From positions 1-44,453 of the forward strand of contig JAEZBX010000265.1 in assembly GCA_023412765.1 (NCBI GenBank): a stretch of DNA of 44,453 nucleotides, written 5' to 3'. Shown here piece after piece: positions 33,463-39,893 of this stretch (position 1 is its first letter; each line of letters starts with the position of its first letter). The notes beneath the pieces were generated by a model, which saw nothing but the letters and a program-made list of their open reading frames with translations, had not been told where the DNA came from and did no database searches. The position numbers and the translations under genes are program-made. Origin of the DNA: Bacteroidota bacterium. Its GTDB lineage: Bacteria; Bacteroidota; Bacteroidia; Cytophagales; Cyclobacteriaceae.

Positions 33463-34644
33463 TTAGTAATTACCCCACCTGATATATGTCTCAAGATCCT
33501 TATCGCCTCTACCTGAAAGATTTACAACCACCACATCATCTTTTTCAAATTTGAACTTATTGAGCGCAGCGATAGCATGGGCCGATTCCAACGCCGGAAT
33601 TATTCCCTCCGCACGGCTAAGATCGATACCAGCCTTGAGAGATTCGTCATCAGAAGAGCTTGTAAAATTTACACGTCCAACGTCAAAAAGATGAGCGTGC
33701 ATTGGGCCGATACCTGGATAATCGAGTCCGGCAGATACCGAATGAGGTTCTACAACCTGTCCATCGTCGGTTTGCATCAGAATGGTCTTGCTACCGTGTA
33801 AAACACCTGGTTTACCCAAGGCGGTAGTTGCAGCCGATTCTCCTGAAGTGAGGCCTTTTCCGGCAGCTTCAACAGCCACCAGCTTGACGTGTTCATCATC
33901 AAGAAAATGGTAGAAAGCTCCGGCAGCATTGCTTCCACCTCCCACACAAGCAAAAACATAATCAGGATAGGGGTTCCCTATCTCAGTCGTTAATTGACTT
34001 TTGATTTCCTCGCTAATTACCGATTGAAATCGTGATACCATATCAGGATAAGGATGTGGACCAACCACAGAACCTATGATATAATGTGTTTCAGTTGGAT
34101 GATTGATCCAATGCCGCATCGCCTCGTTGGTAGCATCCTTTAATGTCATGCTCCCGCTCAACGCAGGCACTACTGTAGCTCCCAGTATCCTCATCCGCTC
34201 CACGTTCGGACGTTGGCGCTCCATATCGATCTTGCCCATGTACACCACACACTCCATCCCCATTAGGGCGCATACTGTGGCAGTAGCCACACCGTGTTGT
34301 CCCGCGCCGGTTTCTGCAATTATTTTTTGTTTGCCTAACCGTTGCGCCAAGAGGATTTGCCCGATGGTGTTATTTATTTTATGAGACCCGGTGTGACATA
34401 AGTCCTCCCTCTTTAAATAGATTGTAGCATTGTAAATTTCCGAAAGTCTTTTAGCCAAATACAATGGTGTAGGACGACCGACATAATCCTTCAAAAGCTT
34501 TTGGAAATCTTGCTTGAAGCCTGGATCTGTCAAGATCTGGAGATAGTTAGAGCGCAACTCTTCGACGTTGGGGTACAACATCTCAGGTATGTATGCGCCG
34601 CCAAACTGTCCGTAATATCCTTTATCGTTAACCCTGAAATCCAT
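33463..34644 (-). CDS. trpB: Tryptophan synthase beta subunit
   Basis: PLP enzyme that joins indole and serine to give tryptophan. It has 393 residues. The PLP lysine is in TGSHKINNTIGQIL (Lys about 88), the phosphate loop is FACVGGGSNAAGAF (about 230-243), and the C-terminal Ser is in NLSGRGDKDL. The ATG directly abuts the octamer array of locus D, which replaces an ordinary ribosome-binding region and also ends trpF. Confidence 0.97.
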   Translation of the reverse strand: MDFRVNDKGYYGQFGGAYIPEMLYPNVEELRSNYLQILTDPGFKQDFQKLLKDYVGRPTPLYLAKRLSEIYNATIYLKREDLCHTGSHKINNTIGQILLAQRLGKQKIIAETGAGQHGVATATVCALMGMECVVYMGKIDMERQRPNVERMRILGATVVPALSGSMTLKDATNEAMRHWINHPTETHYIIGSVVGPHPYPDMVSRFQSVISEEIKSQLTTEIGNPYPDYVFACVGGGSNAAGAFYHFLDDEHVKLVAVEAAGKGLTSGESAATTALGKPGVLHGSKTILMQTDDGQVVEPHSVSAGLDYPGIGPMHAHLFDVGRVNFTSSSDDESLKAGIDLSRAEGIIPALESAHAIAALNKFKFEKDDVVVVNLSGRGDKDLETYIRWGNY

Positions 34645-34684
34645 TTTAGGTGTTTAAGTGTTTAGGTGTTTAAGTGTTTCGGTG
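34645..34684. repeat. Octamer array TTTARGTG at the trpF-trpB junction, locus D
   Basis: Five octamers in register: TTTAGGTG, TTTAAGTG, TTTAGGTG, TTTAAGTG, TTTCGGTG. It starts at the base after the trpB ATG and runs into trpF. There it encodes the final residues PKHLNT and the TAA stop. The 17-bp intergenic gap lies entirely inside it. Confidence 0.9.
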
Positions 34685-35312
34685 ATCGGATTGCGCTCAG
34701 AGCAGCACTTACTCTCGATATGCTTTTCAATCCTGGTGATGCTTCGACGCCACTGTTCAAATCCAGGGCGTGAAGATTCATATTCGTTACACCTCCAAGT
34801 TCAGCAATGTTCTCTGGTGTCAAACCACCGCTCAGAAAGAAAGGGACTTCCTGATCATACTTTTTAAGAAGTGCCCAATCAAATGCCTTTGCATTTCCCC
34901 CGTAGAGCTTTCCTTTTGTGTCGAATAGAAAAAATTCAACATACTTCTTATATGGCGAGACGTCATGAAAATTGAAGCCATCATCAACTGAAAAGACTTT
35001 GATAACCTTCAATCCACTGTCTCTAAGAATTGCGCACTGGTCAGGTGTTTCGTTGCCGTGCAATTGAACAAAATCAAATCCTCCGTTGGCTTTTTTTGTG
35101 ATCACTGCCGTTGATTCATTTACAAAGACGCCTACCTTTTTGATAGAGGGCGAAAGCGCCAAAGGCAAACTAAATTCATTACCAACAAAACGAGGTGACT
35201 TATCATAGAAAATAAATCCCATGTATTGAGGATTAAGGCTTGCGACATCCATGATATTGGCAGGGTCGCGCATTCCACATATTTTCAACGATATGTCATT
35301 CAGAGCGCTCAT
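34662..35312 (-). CDS. trpF: Phosphoribosylanthranilate isomerase
   Basis: Amadori isomerase of tryptophan synthesis. It has 216 residues from ATG 35312 (MSALNDISLKICGM). This start overlaps the trpC stop by four bases (ATGA); an upstream ATG at 35369 lies inside trpC and is rejected. Catalytic Cys is in KICGM (about 11), VQLHGNE is intact, the general-acid Asp is in FLFDTKG, and the phosphate loop LDLNSGVEASPG is intact. The C-terminal six residues come from the octamer array. Confidence 0.96.
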   Translation of the reverse strand: MSALNDISLKICGMRDPANIMDVASLNPQYMGFIFYDKSPRFVGNEFSLPLALSPSIKKVGVFVNESTAVITKKANGGFDFVQLHGNETPDQCAILRDSGLKVIKVFSVDDGFNFHDVSPYKKYVEFFLFDTKGKLYGGNAKAFDWALLKKYDQEVPFFLSGGLTPENIAELGGVTNMNLHALDLNSGVEASPGLKSISRVSAALSAIRSPKHLNT

Positions 35313-36124
35313 GCAACGTCGATATTCTGGTGAACAGCTTTGTTCAATGCATCTATAAACTCCTTGCATGCAACCTCTGGCCTGCTGTGTTGCATGAAGT
35401 TCTGACCCATCAGAAATCCTTCATAACCAAATTTCCTTAGATCGAGGATGGTTTGAACTGACTCAATTCCACTTTCAGAAACTTTAACAGATGAAGGAGG
35501 AATCATCTCAGCCAGACGTTTGGATACATCAATACTCAATTCAAAAGTTTTCAGATTGCGATTGTTTACTCCGATCAGATCAGCACCTGCATCCAAACTC
35601 GATTTTAATTCTTCCTCGTTGTGCACCTCCAACAACACTTCGAGTCGGAGGCTATGTGCAAAATCGGTATACGATTTTAATTCTTCCGGCTTGAGTGCAG
35701 CCGCGATTAGTAAAATTGCATCAGCACCTATGGACTTGGCTTCTATTATCTGGTAAGTGTCGATAGTAAAATCCTTTCGTAGTATAGGGCAAAAGTTGAA
35801 TTTGCGCGCTGTGGTGAGATCATGATTGCTGCCACCGAAAAAATTGCCGTCGGTTAGAACAGATAAGGCGGACGCACCCGCCTGCATATAACCGATCGAT
35901 GTTCGCTCCACCGAAACATGTGCGTTGATTATGCCTTTGGATGGTGACTTCCTTTTAATTTCCGCAATGATGCCCGATTTGTCAGGGCGCTGAATGTATT
36001 TCCGGAGCGATACAGGTTGAGATTCAAAGAAGATACTTTGTTCAAGAAGCTTTACAGGATAAAGCTCCTTTCTCTCAGCAACTTCTACCCTTTTATAATC
36101 GATGATCTTATCAAGAATATTCAT
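35309..36124 (-). CDS. trpC: Indole-3-glycerol-phosphate synthase
   Basis: Ring-closing TIM barrel of the pathway. It has 271 residues. Motifs visible: GIIAEIKRKSPSKG (about 51-64, active-site Glu and Lys), FCPILRKDFTID with catalytic Lys, LIGVNNRNLKTFE and SVKVSESGIES. It is separate from trpF, with which it overlaps by four bases, and lies 20 bp after trpD. Confidence 0.97.
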   Translation of the reverse strand: MNILDKIIDYKRVEVAERKELYPVKLLEQSIFFESQPVSLRKYIQRPDKSGIIAEIKRKSPSKGIINAHVSVERTSIGYMQAGASALSVLTDGNFFGGSNHDLTTARKFNFCPILRKDFTIDTYQIIEAKSIGADAILLIAAALKPEELKSYTDFAHSLRLEVLLEVHNEEELKSSLDAGADLIGVNNRNLKTFELSIDVSKRLAEMIPPSSVKVSESGIESVQTILDLRKFGYEGFLMGQNFMQHSRPEVACKEFIDALNKAVHQNIDVA

Positions 36125-36144
36125 AGTTGATTCTGTCTTAAAAA

Positions 36145-37131
36145 TTACTTATTAAGCAGTTTCTTAAATGCCTGAAGAGCCTGCCCTGATTCAAGTGCCT
36201 CCCTGGCACGGTCTACCGCCCTTTGCATTCCGTCGCTTTGGTGCCCTGCAAAAATGGCCATCCCTGCATTTGCAATAACAGCTGCATTTTGCGCCGCAGT
36301 TCCTTTGCCTTCCAGAATGTTCATGAAAACCTTTGCAGACTCCTCAACAGTATTGCCACCTTTAATGTCATCATATTTAAGATTTGGAAGTCCAAGTTCC
36401 CTGGGTTCGGCAATTCTTTCTCCACCATTGTAGAAGAACTTAAATGGTCCGGTAAGTGACACTTCGTCGTACCCTTCCAGCGAATGAAGAATCACAAAAT
36501 CTTTGTCTGTGTTCTGGTACAGGTATCCATATTGTCTGGCGAGTTCAAGACTAAACACTCCCACTAATTGTCGTTTCGGGAATGAAGGATTAACCATGGG
36601 CCCGAGCATATTGAAAAAAGTTTTCACACCCAACTCTTTCCGTATCGGAGCAACATTTTTCATTGCAGGATGAAACAGTGGCGCGTGCATAAAACATATA
36701 TTCGCACGATCCAGGCTTCGCTTAAGTTCATCGATATCGTTAGTAAACTTGTATCCGAAATATTCAAGCAGGTTTGAAGAGCCACACGCCGACGATACGC
36801 CATAATTTCCATGTTTTGCAACGGGCTGTCCAGCTGCAGCAACCACGAACGATGACAAGGTTGACATATTGAATGTATTTTTTCCATCGCCGCCTGTTCC
36901 GCACACATCCATAACCGGGTGATCAAATCTTGCAGGAATACACAACTCTAACATTGCATCGCGAAACCCCTGAAGCTCATCAACTGTAATGCTTCTCATC
37001 ATATATACGGTCATGAAGGCCGTGGTCTGACTTGGATTGTATTTGCCTGACGTTAGTTCCACCAAAACCTGCCGCGCTGTTTCCTTTGAAAGAGAGCGGT
37101 GGTCCATCAGTTCGTTTAATATGTGTTTCAT
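36145..37131 (-). CDS. trpD: Anthranilate phosphoribosyltransferase
   Basis: Transfers phosphoribose from PRPP to anthranilate. It has 328 residues. Motifs: DVCGTGGDGKNTFNMST (about 75-91, PRPP binding), AKHGNYGVSSACGS, and EVSLTGPFKF. The ATG starts within the first octamer of locus E, and the whole 45-bp gap to trpG is repeat. Confidence 0.97.
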   Translation of the reverse strand: MKHILNELMDHRSLSKETARQVLVELTSGKYNPSQTTAFMTVYMMRSITVDELQGFRDAMLELCIPARFDHPVMDVCGTGGDGKNTFNMSTLSSFVVAAAGQPVAKHGNYGVSSACGSSNLLEYFGYKFTNDIDELKRSLDRANICFMHAPLFHPAMKNVAPIRKELGVKTFFNMLGPMVNPSFPKRQLVGVFSLELARQYGYLYQNTDKDFVILHSLEGYDEVSLTGPFKFFYNGGERIAEPRELGLPNLKYDDIKGGNTVEESAKVFMNILEGKGTAAQNAAVIANAGMAIFAGHQSDGMQRAVDRAREALESGQALQAFKKLLNK

Positions 37132-37178
37132 TGGCGTGTTGATGTGTTGATGTGTTGACGTGTTGATGTGTTGGGGTT
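37131..37178. repeat. Octamer array TTGATGTG at the trpG-trpD junction, locus E
   Basis: Units in register: TTGGCGTG, TTGATGTG, TTGATGTG, TTGACGTG, TTGATGTG, TTGGGGTT. The array runs exactly from the trpD start codon to the trpG stop codon. Only the core GTGTT is shared with locus D. Confidence 0.9.
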
Positions 37179-37743
37179 AGTTCTTAAGCCAATTGGCGAT
37201 CATTTTTGGACCTTCAGGGGTCATGATGGATTCGGGATGAAACTGAAGACCCTTCACATCGTACCGTACATGACGTAGCCCCATCACCAACCCTTCGTCG
37301 TTGACGGCTGTAACTTTCAGATCGGGTGTAATACTGTCTGCGCGTACAGCCCAGGAGTGGTAGTGGGTGCCTTGAAAAGTCTGAGGCACACCTGCGAATA
37401 AGTATTCGTCTTCATCCTTAATTTCTACCGTGGAAGTAACTCCATGCAAAACCTTAGGAATATTGATCAAAGAAGCGCCAAAGACCTCTCCTATACCTTG
37501 ATGCCCCAGGCAAATACCCAGAATGCTTTTTGATGCGCCGTATTCGTTGATCACTTGTTTCATTATACCTGCTTCATCAGGAACTCCAGGGCCCGGTGAC
37601 AAAAGTATCTTATCATACTTCTTGACTTCTTCGACGGTTATCTTGTCGTTTCTGAAAATATCAACAGTATGGCCCAATGCACGAATGATATGCACCAGGT
37701 TGTATGTGAAAGAGTCGTAGTTATCGAGGACGAGGATAGACAT
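37177..37743 (-). CDS. trpG: Anthranilate synthase component II (glutamine amidotransferase)
   Basis: Supplies ammonia from glutamine to TrpE. It has 188 residues. Class I amidotransferase motifs: LDNYDSFTYNLVH at the N-terminus, LLSPGPGVPDE, nucleophile Cys in ILGICLGHQGIGE (about 78) and the His-Glu pair in LQFHPESIMTPEG (about 167-169). It is separated from trpE by 200 bp that contain paired heptamer arms. Confidence 0.97.
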   Translation of the reverse strand: MSILVLDNYDSFTYNLVHIIRALGHTVDIFRNDKITVEEVKKYDKILLSPGPGVPDEAGIMKQVINEYGASKSILGICLGHQGIGEVFGASLINIPKVLHGVTSTVEIKDEDEYLFAGVPQTFQGTHYHSWAVRADSITPDLKVTAVNDEGLVMGLRHVRYDVKGLQFHPESIMTPEGPKMIANWLKN

Positions 37744-37746
37744 ATG

Positions 37747-37937
37747 TTAGAAAATAGAAAGTTGAAAATTGAAAGTTGAGGGTTCATCACCCTGATTCAA
37801 GTTAGGTAGTTCTACACGAGTCTTGTTGTATTTCATAGATATGCACATATTCTAGTTTCTTAGTTATGTTGTTTTTTTAAATACTATCCACGCTTTCAAA
37901 TCTTGCGACCAATTTTCCACTTTCAAATTTCCAGTTT
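37747..37937. repeat. Inverted pair of TTGAAAG-type arrays between trpE and trpG, locus F
   Basis: Left arm 37747-37783 has TAGAAAG, TTGAAAA, TTGAAAG, TTGAGGG in register. The right arm, 37893-37937, reads on the opposite strand as GAAACTGGAAATTTGAAAGTGG and further GAAAG words. The 110-bp middle shows no gene. The trpE stop follows after six bases, so this lies inside the operon mRNA as a long imperfect hairpin. Confidence 0.7.
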
Positions 37938-37943
37938 CTTCCC

Positions 37944-39347
37944 CTACATCTTCTCAGCAAGCAACACCGCCTTCCGCAGTGCTTCCAGCTTATTGTTGAC
38001 TTCCTGCAACTCGCTTTCTGATTTTGACTTGGATACAATCCCGGCGCCTGCCTGAAAGATCAGCCTATTGCCGCGGCTGAGAAAAGTCCTGATCATGATA
38101 GCGTGATTAAAGGATCCATCAAATCCGATAAGACCAATAGCCCCACCGTAAAATCCACGGTTAATGTTTTCATACTTGTTGATGAGTGTTATAGCCATAT
38201 GTTTCGGAGCGCCGGAAAGGGTTCCCGCAGGAAATGTATCAGCTGCCATGCGAAGGATCGATGCATCTTTCTTCAAAGTCCCCGTGACCTTCGACACCAG
38301 GTGAATCACATGGGAATAAAATTGAATTTCCTTAAACACATCCACCTTAACATGCTCAGCATTTCGGCTCATATCATTCCGAGCAAGGTCAACCAGCATT
38401 ACGTGTTCTGCGTTTTCCTTTTCATCTGCAGCCAGTTTTTCAGCTAAGGCAGCATCTTCCTGATCGTTACCCGATCTGCGGAAAGTACCTGCGATGGGAT
38501 AGATATGAACTTTGCCATTACCAACTTGCAATTGCGCCTCTGGAGAAGACCCCAATAGTTTGAAGCTGCCGTAGTCAAAATAGAAAAGATATGGAGATGG
38601 ATTAATCGAACGGAGGGCGCGGTACACGTTAAATTCATCCCCCTTGAAGCTGGTCGTAAACCTTCGTGAGAGAACGATCTGAAATACATCTCCCCTGTAG
38701 CAATGCTCTTTTCCTTTTTCAATTATTTTTAGAAACTCATCGTCGGTAACGTTGGATGACTCACCATCGGTCAGCGAAAAGCGATACGTCGAAAATCTGT
38801 TACTGAATACCACCTGTTCAATCCGATCCAGTGTACTTCGACATTCGTTTCCTGTTTCATAACAATGTTCATATAAGCTAAGCTCGTTTGAAAAATGATC
38901 TACTATGATAACGTATCGGTATAATTTGTAAAGAATGTCTGGTATGCTTTCTTCTGTTTTCGAAATCGTAACATCTTCGAAATACCGGATGGAGTCATAC
39001 CCCATGTAACCGAAAAAACCACAATTCACATATTTTGACGGTGCACCATCTGTTTCAAAAGCGCTTCGAAATTCTTCGAACACATCAATCACCTGTCCTA
39101 CCTTAGTAAGCTCTTCACTTTCAAAATGACCATCGGGATAACGGCGTTCAACTACGTCGTCTTCCACTTTAAAGGAAGCAATAGGCTCGCAGCAGATAAA
39201 GGATAGGCTGTTCTCATGACCGTGATAGTCAGAGCTTTCGAGCAGGATACTCCCGGCATATACGTCGCGCAATTTCAGATAAATGTTCACCGGTGTGATC
39301 GTATCCGCCAGAAGTTTCTTGGAGTATGTGGTAAGTTTATACTTCAT
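37944..39347 (-). CDS. trpE: Anthranilate synthase component I
   Basis: Chorismate-using subunit, first committed step to tryptophan. It has 467 residues. The N-terminal LLESSDYHG (about 35-43) is the Trp feedback-inhibition motif. Catalytic blocks are GDVFQIVLSRRF, LLGSSPEAQL, HVMLVDLARNDMSRN (about 312-326), PAGTLSGAPKHMA and the GYGAGIV-like QAGAGIVSKS. It is the first structural gene after the leader/attenuator. Confidence 0.97.
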   Translation of the reverse strand: MKYKLTTYSKKLLADTITPVNIYLKLRDVYAGSILLESSDYHGHENSLSFICCEPIASFKVEDDVVERRYPDGHFESEELTKVGQVIDVFEEFRSAFETDGAPSKYVNCGFFGYMGYDSIRYFEDVTISKTEESIPDILYKLYRYVIIVDHFSNELSLYEHCYETGNECRSTLDRIEQVVFSNRFSTYRFSLTDGESSNVTDDEFLKIIEKGKEHCYRGDVFQIVLSRRFTTSFKGDEFNVYRALRSINPSPYLFYFDYGSFKLLGSSPEAQLQVGNGKVHIYPIAGTFRRSGNDQEDAALAEKLAADEKENAEHVMLVDLARNDMSRNAEHVKVDVFKEIQFYSHVIHLVSKVTGTLKKDASILRMAADTFPAGTLSGAPKHMAITLINKYENINRGFYGGAIGLIGFDGSFNHAIMIRTFLSRGNRLIFQAGAGIVSKSKSESELQEVNNKLEALRKAVLLAEKM

Positions 39348-39375
39348 AATTTTTTATTCTTCCAAAATATGGGTC

Positions 39376-39442
39376 AAAAAGAAGGCCTGCTGTGAACAGC
39401 AGGCCTTCGGGCTTATCGTAAAGTCATAGCAAGGCTGTTCAC
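39376..39442 (-). promoter_or_regulatory. trp attenuator: antiterminator and terminator hairpins
   Basis: On the minus strand the leader RNA can form a terminator, a perfect 12-bp stem GAAGGCCTGCTG / CAGCAGGCCTTC (39408-39397 with 39392-39381, loop TTCA) followed by T5 (39380-39376). It can instead form an antiterminator in which GTGAACAGC (39442-39434) pairs exactly with GCTGTTCAC (39400-39392), destroying the terminator's left arm. A third pairing joins CATAGCATGG (39478-39469, over the Trp codons) to CCTTGCTATG (39434-39425), nine of ten pairs. The leader stop codon sits inside the antiterminator arm, as expected if a terminating ribosome masks it. trpE starts about 30 bp downstream. Confidence 0.9.
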
Positions 39443-39495
39443 AAATCAAATCCTGATCTGTGCCACCACCATGCTATGTTTGACATCATGTTCAT
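39439..39495 (-). CDS. trpL: trp operon leader peptide with three tandem Trp codons
   Basis: An 18-residue peptide, MNMMSNIAWWWHRSGFDL. Codons 9-11 (39471-39463) are TGG TGG TGG; a triple Trp in an 18-codon frame is very unlikely by chance. It lies directly before the attenuator hairpins and trpE. Ribosome stalling at these codons under Trp starvation would free the antiterminator arm. The start is preceded by an A-run (TTAAAAAATG) rather than a Shine-Dalgarno site, as is usual in Bacteroidota. It begins three bases after the THX stop codon. Confidence 0.9.
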   Translation of the reverse strand: MNMMSNIAWWWHRSGFDL

Positions 39496-39498
39496 TTT

Positions 39499-39690
39499 TT
39501 AAGCATCAGCTTTTTTCTTCGTCGTTCTCTTTGGTTTAGGAGCAGCTGCTTCGCTGAAAGCAGTCGGCGGAGTAACCTTCTTTGATGCAGTGCGCTTCAG
39601 CTTAGCTTTTAGCGCCTTTCTCCTTCTCGAATTCCCATACGAATCTCTCCAGATCTTGCCTTTTTTTGATTTTTTATCGCCTTTTCCCAT
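39499..39690 (-). CDS. 30S ribosomal protein THX
   Basis: A 63-residue very basic protein. I start at ATG 39690, MGKGDKKSKKGKIWRDSYG, which is the conserved THX N-terminus that binds the head of the 30S subunit. An ATG nine codons upstream is not conserved. The tail is Ala/Lys/Pro-rich and lineage-specific. The gene is only three bases before the trp leader peptide on the same strand, so the trp transcript probably begins upstream of it. Confidence 0.9.
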   Translation of the reverse strand: MGKGDKKSKKGKIWRDSYGNSRRRKALKAKLKRTASKKVTPPTAFSEAAAPKPKRTTKKKADA

Positions 39691-39714
39691 GGAACTTCGT
39701 GTAGTTTGAGTGCG

Positions 39715-39745
39715 CAATAATAATAAAGTTCAAACGCATTGCAAA
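39715..39745 (-). promoter_or_regulatory. Candidate Bacteroidota promoter for THX-trp unit
   Basis: On the minus strand TTTG (39745-39742) and TATTATTG (39722-39715) are separated by 19 bases, close to the -33 TTTG and -7 TAnnTTTG pattern (one mismatch in the -7 box). Transcription would start near 39708, about 18 bases before the THX ATG. No comparable pair was found inside the THX gene. Confidence 0.55.
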
Positions 39746-39773
39746 AAAAAATTAATAAGAACGTTTTCTTTTG

Positions 39774-39870
39774 CCACTAAGGCACGAGGGCACAAAGATG
39801 CACGAAGAAACTAATCCACGTCCTTATTCATTCTTTGTGTGACTTCGTGTCAAAATCTTAGTGTCTTTGT
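39774..39870. repeat. Inverted pair of CACTAAGG-type arrays, locus G
   Basis: Left arm 39774-39808 reads CACTAAGG, CACGAGGG, CACAAAGATG, CACGAAG. The right arm 39831-39870 reads on the opposite strand ACAAAGA, CACTAAGA, then CACGAAGT and CACACAAAG. The unit length is less regular than at the other loci. It lies between the THX promoter and the peptidase stop. Confidence 0.75.
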
Positions 39871-39893
39871 AACAAAAAAATCCCGCAAACACA

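Noticed and set aside
35313..35369. Longer TrpF start with MQGVYRCIEQS
   Set aside because: It would overlap trpC by 61 bp and add residues absent from the family; the ATGA overlap start at 35312 fits better.
34645..37178. Tandem arrays considered as CRISPR
   Set aside because: The units are only eight bases with no spacers, and no cas genes are present.
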